From positions 1-50,432 of the forward strand of contig JAGXNV010000002.1 of the NCBI GenBank assembly GCA_019894795.1: 50,432 nucleotides of DNA. The letters run 5' to 3'. Numbering within the stretch: the stretch's first letter is position 1; every line of letters begins with the position of its first letter. Made by a program: the position numbers and the translations under genes. Of the stretch, positions 16,338-26,218 are shown in pieces. The notes beneath the pieces are model-generated. The model ran no database searches. It was not told the origin of the DNA and saw nothing but the letters and a program-made list of their open reading frames with translations. Origin of the DNA: Candidatus Heimdallarchaeota archaeon (GTDB lineage Archaea; Asgardarchaeota; Heimdallarchaeia; Heimdallarchaeales; Heimdallarchaeaceae).

Positions 16338-18314
16338 ATGCCTTTAGATATAAAAACCGCGATGAAACCTAGGGGAGATCAACCCAATGCTATAAAACAA
16401 CTTGTAGACGGAATCAGTAAAGGAAATAAATTTCAAACACTTCTAGGGGTTACTGGTTCTGGTAAAACTGCAACAATATCTTGGGTTATTGACAAAATTA
16501 AGAAGCCTACCTTGATCATTGGCCCTAACAAGACTTTAGTTGCTCAGCTTTTTGGTGAATTCAAGACTTTTTTCCCATCTGCAAGTGTCAATTACTATGT
16601 CTCCTTTTATGATTATTATCAGCCCGAAGCCTACCTTCCTTCGAAGGATATGTATATTGAGAAAGATGTAGATATCAATGAGGAAATTGAGCGGCTTCGA
16701 CATACGGCTTTAGAAGCCCTTGCCACTCGTGATGATGTAATTGTTTGTGCATCCGTTTCTTGCATTTATGGTACTGGCCCTCCTGAATTATATCGTTCAA
16801 ACCGAATAAGCCTTAACATAGGTGATAGTATCGATAGACAAAAATTAATGCTTGAGCTTGTCAAAAATCAATATCAGCGTAATGATGTTGCACTATCTCG
16901 TAAGTGCTTTAGGGTTCGAGGTGATTCTATTGACATCTTTCCCTTATATGGAGATTATGTATACCGTATAGAATTTTTTGGAGATGAAATTGAGCGATTA
17001 ACTGCTCGTCATCCTGTTTCAGCAGAGAAACTTAAAGAATATGAACACTTGTCAATCTTTCCAGGAACACAATATCTAGCTAACGATGCTTACTTTGAAA
17101 GCGCTTTAGAGGATATATCTGTTGAGCTTGATATGCGTTTAGCTGAACTAGAGAAAGAAGAAAAAGTAGTAGAAAGACATCGATTAAAGCAAAGAGCGCT
17201 CTACGATTTAGAGCTGTTAAGGGAAACTGGTTCTTGCCCCGGTATTGAAAACTATTCTAGACATTTTGATAGAAGAAAACCAGGCGAACAGCCTTTTACA
17301 CTTCTTGACCATTTTCCAGAAGATTTTCTCCTAATTATTGATGAATCACATTTGACAATCCCTCAAGTGAGAGGTATGTATGGAGGAGACCATTCACGTA
17401 AGAAGAATCTGATTGAATATGGTTTTAGACTCCCCTCCGCAGCAGATAATCGACCGTTTAAGTTTGATGAATTCAGTGCTTATATGAAAACCGCCATTTT
17501 TACAAGTGCTACTCCAGGTCCTTATGAATTTGAAGTTTCAAATCAAGTTGTCGAACAAATTATACGCCCTACAGGACTAATTGATCCAAAAATAGATGTA
17601 AGAAAAACCAATGGGCAAATAATTGACTTAGTAAGCGAGATTAATCAACGGACAAGTCAAGGTGAAAGAGTATTGGTTACAACATTGACTAAAAAAAACG
17701 CCGAAACTTTATCAGATTACCTGCTAGATATGAAGATCAAATCCGTTTATCTTCATCATGAGGTGAATACTTTGGAAAGAATTGAAATCCTCCGCGATCT
17801 ACGTTTAGGCAAATATGATGTTGTTGTGGGTATTAATCTTCTACGTGAAGGTTTAGATTTGCCAGAAGTAGCTCTAGTTGCTATCCTTGATGCAGATAAA
17901 GAAGGCTTTCTGCGTTCACGAAGCTCATTAATACAGTTAATGGGTCGGGCTAGCAGAAATGTTCATGGAAGTGTTATTCTATATGCAGACAATCTAACTG
18001 GTTCTATGAAGGCGGCTATTGCTGAAAATAATCGCAGAAGAAGAATTCAACGGGATTACAATAAACAACATGGAATCAAACCTACTACAATTAGAAAGGA
18101 AGTTAAATCAATAGTAGAGCATTTAATGCAGATTACTCCAAAAGAAGAAGAGAAAATCGAAGTACCCAAAGACCTTACAAAAGAAGATCTACTATATGTT
18201 ATTGAGGATTTAACTGGTCAAATGGCAGAGGCTGCTGGAAAATTAGATTTCGAAAAAGCTGCACTTTTTCGTGATAAAATTAGAGAACTAGAGAAATTGG
18301 TGGAGAACAGATGA
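16338..18314 (+). CDS. uvrB: UvrABC excinuclease subunit B
   Basis: About 658 residues. Walker A GVTGSGKT at 37-44, the beta-hairpin region VSFYDYYQPEAY that inserts between DNA strands, DESH Walker B in LLIIDESH, helicase motifs V/VI (GINLLREGLDLPE and QLMGRASRN) and a C-terminal UVR domain ending in FRDKIRELEKL that contacts UvrC. It verifies damage in nucleotide-excision repair. ATG at 16338 is preferred over TTG at 16332 because GAGTG lies 8 nt upstream. The stop overlaps the uvrC start (ATGA). UvrABC is generally viewed as bacterial in origin in archaea. uvrA is not in the window. Confidence 0.97.
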   Translation: MPLDIKTAMKPRGDQPNAIKQLVDGISKGNKFQTLLGVTGSGKTATISWVIDKIKKPTLIIGPNKTLVAQLFGEFKTFFPSASVNYYVSFYDYYQPEAYLPSKDMYIEKDVDINEEIERLRHTALEALATRDDVIVCASVSCIYGTGPPELYRSNRISLNIGDSIDRQKLMLELVKNQYQRNDVALSRKCFRVRGDSIDIFPLYGDYVYRIEFFGDEIERLTARHPVSAEKLKEYEHLSIFPGTQYLANDAYFESALEDISVELDMRLAELEKEEKVVERHRLKQRALYDLELLRETGSCPGIENYSRHFDRRKPGEQPFTLLDHFPEDFLLIIDESHLTIPQVRGMYGGDHSRKKNLIEYGFRLPSAADNRPFKFDEFSAYMKTAIFTSATPGPYEFEVSNQVVEQIIRPTGLIDPKIDVRKTNGQIIDLVSEINQRTSQGERVLVTTLTKKNAETLSDYLLDMKIKSVYLHHEVNTLERIEILRDLRLGKYDVVVGINLLREGLDLPEVALVAILDADKEGFLRSRSSLIQLMGRASRNVHGSVILYADNLTGSMKAAIAENNRRRRIQRDYNKQHGIKPTTIRKEVKSIVEHLMQITPKEEEKIEVPKDLTKEDLLYVIEDLTGQMAEAAGKLDFEKAALFRDKIRELEKLVENR

Positions 18315-20101
18315 GTCTGTTATCCGATTTAGAATCTTTACCACTAGAACCTGGTGTTTACTTAATAAAGGACAAGGATGAAAAAATCGTATATGTTGGT
18401 AAAGCAAAAAACATTCGAAATAGAGTGAAACAACATTTTCAACCTACACACGATTCAAAGGAGGATAAATTACAAGAACTAGCCAATAGAATAGACTGGG
18501 TAATAACTAGAAATGAATCTGAAGCTTTGATTTTAGAAAAGAAATTAGTAAAACAGCTTTCCCCAAAACTAAATAGCCAACTGAAAGATGACAAATCTCA
18601 CCTTCTAATTCGCTTATCTTTGGAAGAAGAATATCCTCAATTTCTAATCGAGAGAGAAACTGATTCTCGAGTCCCAAAGAGTGTCTACTTTGGTCCTTTT
18701 ACTAATGACACTATGCTTAAACAGACTGCTAAACTAGTTCTGAAACTTTTTCCTATATGCAATTGTGGCAAATGTAAAGAACAAACCAGAAAAAGTAAGG
18801 CACCTCTTCGTTGTATGAGAGAACGATTGAGAAGGTGTTTGGCTCCCTGTTTGAATGATATCTCTCCTGAAGAATATGGAAAAACTGTCAAGAATGTGGT
18901 TGCTTTTCTGAAAGGAGACGTCGCTGATTTGCTGGATAACCTTGAGAAAGAAATGTGGGTAGCATCTGAACAATCAAATTTTGAAAAAGCAGCTAATCTG
19001 CGTGATTTAGTTCAAGCTGTTTATACTATCCTAAATATACAAGAAGATTTACACTCAAAGAAGAAGAACGTTGCATTGTTAGCATTCAAAGAAGAGGGCA
19101 AAATAATCTCATTTTGCAAACTGGAAATTCGTGAACACCGAATTCATAATATTAAGACATTTATTTATGATGAGGAGGAAGACATGCTAAATCTAGGCGA
19201 AGTTTTAACCTATATCTATGGTATAGAAAAACCAAAGCACAAAATCCAAGTGAGCGATAATTTTATTCTCCGATTCAAGAATGATATTAATTTTCCTGTG
19301 TTAACCATTAGAGGCAATACAGCTAAGCAATTGAACATTATTGCAGAAAAGAACGCAAATACTGAAATGAAGAAATACTTGAGAGAACTAAAATATCACG
19401 AGGATTCCGAGACTGTTTTGGAGGAGATGAAAACCATCTTAGGTTTAACGGAGACACCTGAAATTATACACGGTTTTGACATATCTACATTAAAAGGACA
19501 GCATTCTGTTGGTTCTTGTGTTGTCTTTGCTAATGGTAAACCAAAGAAAGATCTCTATCGACGATTTCGAATTAGAAAAGAATATTCTGATTCTAATGAT
19601 TATGCTATGATGAAAGAAGTAATATCGCGAAGATATAAATCTGAAACACTTAAGAAAGATCCTATTCCTAATCTGCTAATAATAGATGGCGGGAAAGGAC
19701 AGTTAAGTGTTGCAATTAAAGTACTTAAAGAGTTACATTTGAGTATTCCATCAATAAGCATCGCAAAGAAAAATGAAGAAATTTTCGTAGAAAACCAAGA
19801 TGAACCTATTGTACTTGAACAGAGATCAACAGTTTTACGTTTAATTCAGTACGTTAGAGATGAATCCCATAGATTCGCTATAAACTACCATAAGAAACTC
19901 AGAGAAAAATCTGTAAAACGAACAATCTTTGAGGATATCAAAGGAATTGGTAAGAGTAAGGTTCAAGCTCTATTTCATGAATACAAGAGTATACAGGAAA
20001 TCGCAAATTCTGAAGTAGCAAAAATGCAGAAGGTTTTAGCTGTAAATGAAGAAATAGCTATTCAAGTTATAAACATGGCTAAAAAAGTTCGCGTGGAATA
20101 A
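18311..20101 (+). CDS. uvrC: UvrABC excinuclease subunit C
   Basis: 596 residues. The N-terminal GIY-YIG nuclease runs from GVYLIKDKDEKIVYVGKAKN (15-34), followed by the UVR coiled coil (FEKAANLRDLV), the RNase H-like C-terminal nuclease with IIHGFDIS and LLIIDGGKGQL, and helix-hairpin-helix motifs from IKGIGKSKVQ. Cysteines C150, C152, C155, C168, C176 and C180 lie where UvrC is known to carry a 4Fe-4S cluster, two more than the usual four. It makes the dual incisions around a lesion with UvrB. It is co-transcribed with uvrB by a 4-nt overlap. Confidence 0.97.
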   Translation: MSLLSDLESLPLEPGVYLIKDKDEKIVYVGKAKNIRNRVKQHFQPTHDSKEDKLQELANRIDWVITRNESEALILEKKLVKQLSPKLNSQLKDDKSHLLIRLSLEEEYPQFLIERETDSRVPKSVYFGPFTNDTMLKQTAKLVLKLFPICNCGKCKEQTRKSKAPLRCMRERLRRCLAPCLNDISPEEYGKTVKNVVAFLKGDVADLLDNLEKEMWVASEQSNFEKAANLRDLVQAVYTILNIQEDLHSKKKNVALLAFKEEGKIISFCKLEIREHRIHNIKTFIYDEEEDMLNLGEVLTYIYGIEKPKHKIQVSDNFILRFKNDINFPVLTIRGNTAKQLNIIAEKNANTEMKKYLRELKYHEDSETVLEEMKTILGLTETPEIIHGFDISTLKGQHSVGSCVVFANGKPKKDLYRRFRIRKEYSDSNDYAMMKEVISRRYKSETLKKDPIPNLLIIDGGKGQLSVAIKVLKELHLSIPSISIAKKNEEIFVENQDEPIVLEQRSTVLRLIQYVRDESHRFAINYHKKLREKSVKRTIFEDIKGIGKSKVQALFHEYKSIQEIANSEVAKMQKVLAVNEEIAIQVINMAKKVRVE

Positions 20102-20172
20102 ACATTCGAAAAAAGTAGAATAAATAACTATAAAAACGACGGAATGAATATTTTGTACTGGTGAATATATAG

Positions 20173-21042
20173 ATGAGAAAAGGCTTAATTGTCAATTTTG
20201 GTATTCTCTTACTCATTGCTTCATTAGTTTTTGTTACGCCCACAAAAGCTACTACGGGCTGGGGAGCAGAAACTGATGTTATCTACAAATACGAATTAAA
20301 AACTCTCAAATTGGCAGGATTAGATTACGCACCTTTCCTTGCTGAAAACCTAACGATGCGAATAGAGTTTGACACTTTTGATGATACTGGATATACTTAC
20401 ACAGTTTACAATTCAACAGGTGGCACTTCAACAAATGAAACAAGATTTGCTGAAATGCTCGTAGGTGAAGAAAATGTAACTCTACCCGCTGGTCTACCAA
20501 TTGCTCTACCTTTGTCAATTGGAACAATTCCTGACTATCTTTTGTACTTTGGCCAATTTATAAATGCAACAGATTCATTTTATCTTCTAGAAGAGTTATT
20601 ACTGAATATAACAGAATATGCCAACATTACATATACTGGATCACATTCCTTGCTGGATGAAACATATCTCAAACTGTATTTTGATTTGTTTGCACCAGAT
20701 GTAAATGCTTCAATTTTGTCAGAGTTGTTAGGTGACGGTGATACCGGCTTACCAATTGCTCTACCTGTTAATATTACAGATTTCACTCTCAATACTACCA
20801 TTAAATTTAATGCAACTAGCGGTATATTGTACGATCTAATCATGGACATTGATTCATTGTCTCATGTGGGTGAGTTTACAGAAGATTTTGATCTCGATAT
20901 CAAGTATGCACTTTATGTGCCTCCTCCTCCTGAGCCTGAGCCTGAGCCTGAGCCTACAGATACTCCATATCCATGGTTGATACCAACGATTGCTGCTTTT
21001 GCAGTAGTTAATATCTTATTAGTGAGAAGAAGAAGGAAGTAA
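20173..21042 (+). CDS. Secreted/surface protein with C-terminal membrane anchor
   Basis: 289 residues. The N-terminal signal peptide (about 1-27) contains FGILLLIASLVFV. The ectodomain is rich in N-glycosylation sequons (N-x-S/T) and has two related GLPIALP segments near residues 105 and 193. A PEPEPEPEP linker leads to one C-terminal helix and the basic stop-transfer RRRRK. This layout is typical of archaeal surface proteins of the choice-of-anchor kind (tentative). It is probably monocistronic, with a CTATAAAAAC TATA candidate near 20129 and a T-rich tract after the stop. Confidence 0.72.
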   Translation: MRKGLIVNFGILLLIASLVFVTPTKATTGWGAETDVIYKYELKTLKLAGLDYAPFLAENLTMRIEFDTFDDTGYTYTVYNSTGGTSTNETRFAEMLVGEENVTLPAGLPIALPLSIGTIPDYLLYFGQFINATDSFYLLEELLLNITEYANITYTGSHSLLDETYLKLYFDLFAPDVNASILSELLGDGDTGLPIALPVNITDFTLNTTIKFNATSGILYDLIMDIDSLSHVGEFTEDFDLDIKYALYVPPPPEPEPEPEPTDTPYPWLIPTIAAFAVVNILLVRRRRK

Positions 21043-21055
21043 CATTCCTAATTTC

Positions 21056-21066
21056 CTCTTTTTTTG
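21056..21066 (+). terminator. T-rich terminator candidate
   Basis: A CTCTTTTTTTG tract follows the surface-protein stop by about 14 nt. Archaeal RNA polymerase terminates at such oligo-T runs. Confidence 0.4.
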
Positions 21067-21113
21067 TGCACAACTCTTTTTTAATTAAACTCTATTTTTT
21101 TTACTGAAACATC

Positions 21114-22229
21114 TTGAGTCTTAAACAAGAAGAATATTTGATTCTTAAACATATCTTGAGAGAACCCATTATCCCTTACAGTAAATTAGCTGAAAAGATT
21201 AAAATTTCTCCCCCTACAGTAAAGAAAAGGATAGAAAAATTAGTTGAAGAGCATGTTATTAGAGGTTTTCAAGCAGAGTATCACCCAGAATCCTTGGGTT
21301 TAGAGAGTCATATATTTCTCTTGCGAGTAGATTCAATTGATAAGTATAGAATTGTAGAAAGAATCATTGATTACCACCCATATCTTGTGGTTAGGCAACG
21401 ATGTTATGGAGGAATAACTGGGGTTTTTCTTAAAGTTCATATACCGATCGGTACAATAAACAAATTCCTCAATTTTCTCAATTATATTAAAGATAATAAT
21501 CTTATTGCAGAGATAGTTCATTCGACAACAATCGGGACTGGAATTAAAACTCACAGTGATTTAACATACTGGGAACCCAGTACCAGTAAATGGTTTTTCA
21601 ATTGGGATATTTGGAAAAAGAATATAGATAGTGTAGACTACATACCTCAGTTTGATTATTTTCAAAGGATAGCAAGAGAGAAACCTAGGAATGTTCTGAG
21701 TAATCTTAAGTATCTTGATTTCCTCTTATTGCAAGAGTTGGTTCAGGATCCAACGCAAAAATATGCGGATTTGTCAAAGCGGCTTGGAACACCCCAATAC
21801 ACTATCTCTCGTCGCAAAACATTCCTTAACAAACATGTAATCAGAAATTATCTTGTAGAATTCGATCGTTCATTCTTTGGTCTAGAAGATGAGTTGGTCT
21901 TCAAAGTAATATGTGGTCAACGTGCGATGACAAAAGTCATTTATTTAATTAAGAATCTCCCTCTTCCTTTTGAATCAGACTTTAGGTATACTGAAAAAGG
22001 ATTTCTGTGGAAAATGCTTCTTCCACCTAAAGACAAATTAGAACTCATTAACCTTCTTTGGTCACTTTTTCCAGATTTACAAATCATGATGCTTGATCCT
22101 CAAACAACTGTTACAAAGCCCTTCAATCCAGATAATTATTCTTTCATCGATCAATCTTGGAAAGATTCTGACGAATATATGATCGAGCAATCTTTGGATA
22201 AAGCTCGGGGTGAGCTAATACTAGCCTAG
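21114..22229 (+). CDS. Lrp/AsnC-like regulator with two helix-turn-helix domains
   Basis: 371 residues, TTG start. The first HTH (about 8-55) contains ISPPTVKKRIEKLVEEHVIRGF, followed by an RAM-like alpha/beta part with HIFLLRVDS. A second similar HTH lies near residues 205-250 (LGTPQYTISRRKTFLNKHVI), again followed by an alpha/beta part. The whole appears to be an internal duplication of the HTH + sensor unit. It probably controls transcription; the effector is unknown. It is a single gene between the surface-protein gene and the convergent ABC permease. Confidence 0.75.
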   Translation: MSLKQEEYLILKHILREPIIPYSKLAEKIKISPPTVKKRIEKLVEEHVIRGFQAEYHPESLGLESHIFLLRVDSIDKYRIVERIIDYHPYLVVRQRCYGGITGVFLKVHIPIGTINKFLNFLNYIKDNNLIAEIVHSTTIGTGIKTHSDLTYWEPSTSKWFFNWDIWKKNIDSVDYIPQFDYFQRIAREKPRNVLSNLKYLDFLLLQELVQDPTQKYADLSKRLGTPQYTISRRKTFLNKHVIRNYLVEFDRSFFGLEDELVFKVICGQRAMTKVIYLIKNLPLPFESDFRYTEKGFLWKMLLPPKDKLELINLLWSLFPDLQIMMLDPQTTVTKPFNPDNYSFIDQSWKDSDEYMIEQSLDKARGELILA

Positions 22230-22264
22230 TTTTGTATTAATAAATCACAGTCACTTTTTGACAA

Positions 22265-25171
22265 TTAGACTATAGCTCGAAGCTCGTGAACTATCTCATA
22301 TTTCATTTGTTTTCGAATTGGAGGGATAACACCTAGAATGGCTGCTATTATGAAAGAAACAATCATTATCATTAGTGCAACACCATCAATATGCAGTGTC
22401 ATTATTACAATTTCATGAGACATGAGAATTGGTTTCAAGAAACTTATTCCTATAAGAGTCGTTAATATTCCTAATGGAATTCCTACGATTATCGTTACAA
22501 TGATGAATGAAGCTATTTCAGAAATAAGCTGTTTCCTTATCTTACTCTGTTTCCCTCCTAAAGCCATTAAAATAGCATGTTCTCTCCTTCTTTGTTCCAA
22601 AGTAAATTCTGTAGATATTACAACATAAATAATTGCTATGATATCAATGAAAATTGCTCCAATTAGAAGAATCACAGTGACAGGTGGGATGTAGTTTGTG
22701 ATGAAATATCCAATGTAATCAGGATTAATCTTTTCTGGATTTACTCTGAATAATGGATTCAATGCTCTTATCTGCTCTGCAACTTCCTCAATATCCGCAT
22801 CATCTTTGACATCGGCAAGGAAAAGAGTCCCATTTTCGATACCCAAATTGGTTAAAAGCACTTTATTCACAAGTACCCATTCAGTTGTAATTCTGTCCAT
22901 CTTAGGATCATAACCATGGGTAACCCCTAATCCTGGTGCTGAATTAGCTATTGCCGATACATTAAATCGCATGTAAAATGGACCGCCTCTGAAATCTGTT
23001 ACAAACATTGTTTTTCCTACCGAGAATCCAAGTCTATCCGCTATATATTCACTCAAAATAATTCCTGTATCATTTGCACCTAAATAGGCTAAAGCATCTT
23101 TTGGATTAACTTCTGGAAAGCTTTCATCTATCCATCTACCTATACTCAGGTAATCCGTTGCATTTACACCAAAAACTTCAACGTTTTGATAACCAATTGA
23201 AGCAATTATGGAGTAGAACCCAAGTGATTTTTCCACTCCAGGGATATTGTTGATTGCATCTTCATATTGTGATAAGTTTACAGGTAGAATACTATGAACT
23301 CTAATATCTGCTCCTTTTCTATACGCATCTTCTAATTTCGCATTGTTAATTGTAGTAGACCTGATCATGATAAATGTACTCAGTAAGCATACCATCAATA
23401 CTAGAAAGAAAGTTAAGTCAGTAAGACTCTTTCTTGTTCTTCTTATGTTTCTAAAGATGAAAAAGCTTTTTCGTTTGAAAATTCTTTTATAGACATTTTC
23501 AATGTTTTTCAATAGATAATTCAAACCAATAGAGGCAAAGTAACATCCAAAGAAAATAACCCCTATGAAAACGTAAAGTGTCTTTGAGCTAGCTGATATA
23601 AGATTGAAATCAAATGTATAACTCTGATTTGCTAAAGAGATATAATCAATATATAAAAAGATAAATCCTGCAATAGTTAAAGCAAAAGCTGCTAATTTCA
23701 TGCTTAAACTCACAATCTGTTGTCCTTTTCTTGTTATTAGAAACGATTCTTGAATGTCTTTTCTTACATATGAAATCACATTGATAAGCGTGACTCCTAG
23801 ATATATGCCCAAAACAAGCACAGCAAAAATTTCTATCTCTAATGGTGAAATCTCAAGATATTGGAAATATCTTACGAAAAGTGTAGTGCTAAAGAATCCA
23901 TTATGTCCAAATGATGGGATGAGTGCAGCTAATAATATTCCACAACCTATACTTAGCACGAGAGAGACGCTACTTATTAGAACGAATTCACCAAAGAAGA
24001 GACCAATAATCTGTCCACTAGCCGCTCCCTTAGATCGTAAGAAAGCAATTTCCTCCCTTCTTCTTTTAATTGTTATTTGAGTGGATAGAACAGTTAGAAA
24101 TATTGCAGATGCAATTGTGGGTAAAAACAATGAAGTTGCACTAAAGGATCGCCTATATTCATCAGCCATTGTTTGGATTTTCTGCGAAAGAACATAACAG
24201 AATGAATGAAAGAAGCGGATTTCAATTCTTTCCTTCAGAGCAAGAAGATTATCCGGCATTTGTGTAATCCCGCCTTCTCTTAATAGTTGTGCATTGGTTT
24301 TTATCAATAATCTAGGTAGAAGTCCGTTGCTATCCATTATGAATAGATCTACGCCAGTTAAGTCTTCAGCTGGAAATATAATGGAGTCGAGTATTATCCC
24401 CCCTGCTCCTTCGGTACCTCCTCCCACTAATCTTTCGATAATCGAGTTATATCCTACATAATTGTAGATCCCTGATATAGTATAATTTTCAAAGCTTGTT
24501 TCCTCAATATCGTAGAATTGCATGGTGTGCTCTCCTTGGTCAGTATTCGGGATTTTACGGGTGATTGCTACATTTAGAACATAACCGGGGGAGATTGTTT
24601 CATTATATATTTGTTCTAATTGTTTTGCTTGCGTATAACTGACAAGTATTTCCCCAGAGTTTAATGTTGCATTTCCCTCGATTTCCAAATTCAGTTTAAT
24701 TCGATCAATTGATCGTGAAGAAACAACAAATGCTGATGAAAGGGAAAGTGGATTAGTCATATTTTCCTGATTTTCTTCTGGGTACCATCGATAGAATTGT
24801 CCTTTATCCTCATAGTTAAAGAGTGCAACTGTAGGAAATAACCAGTCTGCTTGTTTGACTAATGGGTCATAGAAAACGAATTCATATACTTCATCCATTG
24901 CATTAGTCAAAAAAGTTGAAATAAACATTTCATAATCTAATGTTTCAATATAATCATCAGCAATAATTTTTTGAGAAGTATTTGTCCATATTGAAGAAGT
25001 AAAAAGTATAGACATTGAAAAAACTAGACCAATAATGATGATTACGGTGCTTCGTTTTTTGCTTTTAAGATTCTTCCAAATCAGAAGCAGATTAAATAGA
25101 AAACTATGAAGCATTCTTGAATGAAACGATTCTTCAGTATCTGAGATTACAAAATCATCTTTCTCAGTCAT
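22265..25171 (-). CDS. FtsX/MacB-type ABC transporter permease
   Basis: 968 residues. An N-terminal membrane helix near 40-62 precedes a large periplasm-like domain. An FtsX core of three or more helices starts near LFLPTIASAIFLTVLSTQI, with the family pattern RRREEIAFLRSKGAASGQII. A second ectodomain follows, then a second FtsX core at the C-terminus with RRREHAILMALGGKQSKIRK. The duplicated architecture matches long archaeal LolE/MacB-like permeases that move lipids, lipoproteins or peptides, or that transmit mechanical force. The start overlaps the ATPase stop by 4 nt, so it works with that ATPase. Confidence 0.88.
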   Translation of the reverse strand: MTEKDDFVISDTEESFHSRMLHSFLFNLLLIWKNLKSKKRSTVIIIIGLVFSMSILFTSSIWTNTSQKIIADDYIETLDYEMFISTFLTNAMDEVYEFVFYDPLVKQADWLFPTVALFNYEDKGQFYRWYPEENQENMTNPLSLSSAFVVSSRSIDRIKLNLEIEGNATLNSGEILVSYTQAKQLEQIYNETISPGYVLNVAITRKIPNTDQGEHTMQFYDIEETSFENYTISGIYNYVGYNSIIERLVGGGTEGAGGIILDSIIFPAEDLTGVDLFIMDSNGLLPRLLIKTNAQLLREGGITQMPDNLLALKERIEIRFFHSFCYVLSQKIQTMADEYRRSFSATSLFLPTIASAIFLTVLSTQITIKRRREEIAFLRSKGAASGQIIGLFFGEFVLISSVSLVLSIGCGILLAALIPSFGHNGFFSTTLFVRYFQYLEISPLEIEIFAVLVLGIYLGVTLINVISYVRKDIQESFLITRKGQQIVSLSMKLAAFALTIAGFIFLYIDYISLANQSYTFDFNLISASSKTLYVFIGVIFFGCYFASIGLNYLLKNIENVYKRIFKRKSFFIFRNIRRTRKSLTDLTFFLVLMVCLLSTFIMIRSTTINNAKLEDAYRKGADIRVHSILPVNLSQYEDAINNIPGVEKSLGFYSIIASIGYQNVEVFGVNATDYLSIGRWIDESFPEVNPKDALAYLGANDTGIILSEYIADRLGFSVGKTMFVTDFRGGPFYMRFNVSAIANSAPGLGVTHGYDPKMDRITTEWVLVNKVLLTNLGIENGTLFLADVKDDADIEEVAEQIRALNPLFRVNPEKINPDYIGYFITNYIPPVTVILLIGAIFIDIIAIIYVVISTEFTLEQRRREHAILMALGGKQSKIRKQLISEIASFIIVTIIVGIPLGILTTLIGISFLKPILMSHEIVIMTLHIDGVALMIMIVSFIIAAILGVIPPIRKQMKYEIVHELRAIV

Positions 25172-25920
25172 GTTTTATCACCTTTAAATTTATACTTGAA
25201 ACTCGTTTCATCAAATTCTATATTATCGAAACCTGATTGGCCATTTTCGACAACTAAACCATTCTGAATAAGAAAAATACGTGTTGCAAGTTTAGTTACA
25301 TAAGGATCATGCGTGGTGTAAATTACTGTCATTTGACGTAGTTGAGCCATATTTAACAGTAGACTCATTATTTCATCGCCAGTTTTACTATCCAAAGTTC
25401 CTGTTGGTTCATCTGCGATTAAAATGGAAGGGTGATTTGCTATTGCTCTTGCTATGCATACACGTTGTCTCTCACCACTGCTTAGCTCTTCTGGGTTGTT
25501 CATTGCTTTTCTACGCAAACCTACCTGTGCTAAGAGTTCCAATGCTCTTTCTTGTGCTTCATCTTCAGTTTTTTCTGCTAAAATCATAGGCACCATAACA
25601 TTTTCTAGCGCTGTTAAATGTTCAAGCAAATAGAACTCTTGAAAAATGAAACCTATTTCATGTAGACGAAAATCATACAACTCATTTAAAGTCCACTCAC
25701 CTATGTTTGCTCCACTGTATAGAACCCTTCCGGAGGATGGTACGTCTAGCCCCGCAATTATGTTTAATACAGTAGTTTTTCCTGATCCAGATATTCCTAA
25801 TAAGCAGACAATATCTCCTTTGTGAATTTCAAAACTTGTTCCACGTAACACTGTTAATTCTTCTGCTTTTGAAACATAGGTTTTAGTTAAGTTTTCAGCG
25901 GATATGATTTTCTCGCTCAT
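25168..25920 (-). CDS. ABC transporter ATP-binding protein, MacB/LolD type
   Basis: 250 residues. Walker A GISGSGKT, Q-loop IGFIFQEFYLLEHLTALENV (typical of the MacB/LolD/FtsE group), signature LSSGERQR, Walker B ILIADEPTGTLD and H-loop YTTHD. It energises the duplicated FtsX-type permease encoded immediately downstream with a 4-nt overlap. The short 50-residue acidic membrane protein lies 45 nt upstream on the same strand. The C-terminus beyond the H-loop is short and has no extra domain. Confidence 0.93.
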   Translation of the reverse strand: MSEKIISAENLTKTYVSKAEELTVLRGTSFEIHKGDIVCLLGISGSGKTTVLNIIAGLDVPSSGRVLYSGANIGEWTLNELYDFRLHEIGFIFQEFYLLEHLTALENVMVPMILAEKTEDEAQERALELLAQVGLRRKAMNNPEELSSGERQRVCIARAIANHPSILIADEPTGTLDSKTGDEIMSLLLNMAQLRQMTVIYTTHDPYVTKLATRIFLIQNGLVVENGQSGFDNIEFDETSFKYKFKGDKT

Positions 25921-25965
25921 CGGATTAACCGTCCTTCCGCGGAGACACTTAAATTATTTTTGTTT

Positions 25966-26118
25966 TTAGAAAAGAGCTTGAACTATGTAATAACCAATTA
26001 TAACTACTAGGAAAAAAAGCATTGCTATTCCTATTTTTCCCCAATCTCGAGATTCTTCTTCCTCTTCTTCCTCTTCTTCCAGAAATTCTTCATCTAACTC
26101 GAGTGTTTCCTCTGACAT
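25966..26118 (-). CDS. Small acidic single-pass membrane protein (50 aa)
   Basis: ATG at 26118 to TAA at 25966-25968 gives 50 residues. Residues 1-22 are strongly acidic (MSEETLELDEEFL followed by nine glutamates), then SRDWGK. Residues about 28-48 form one hydrophobic helix (IGIAMLFFLVVIIGYYIV), with the stop three residues later, so it resembles a tail-anchored protein with an acidic cytosolic face. A TATA candidate (26171-26181) sits about 53 nt upstream of its ATG, making it the probable first gene of the operon with the ABC ATPase and permease. No family recognised. It could be a small accessory subunit. Confidence 0.6.
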   Translation of the reverse strand: MSEETLELDEEFLEEEEEEEEESRDWGKIGIAMLFFLVVIIGYYIVQALF

Positions 26119-26170
26119 AATAATTCCTTATCCTTTGTGATATTAAGTCTTGTTTAAAGGATTTGAGAAC

Positions 26171-26181
26171 GAATTTATATC
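26171..26181 (-). promoter_or_regulatory. TATA-box candidate for the small membrane protein/ABC operon
   Basis: The minus strand reads GATATAAATTC, about 53 nt before the ATG at 26118. A good archaeal TATA match. Confidence 0.45.
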
Positions 26182-26218
26182 TTTTCCTAATTCTCAAAAA
26201 ATTGAAATATATGTGCGT

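Noticed and set aside
20934-20956. GAGCCT tandem repeat
   Set aside because: It encodes the PEPEPEPE linker of a surface protein; a short spacer repeat, not an independent element.
26055-26084. TTC/TCC microsatellite-like tract
   Set aside because: It is the coding stretch for nine glutamates of the 50-residue membrane protein.
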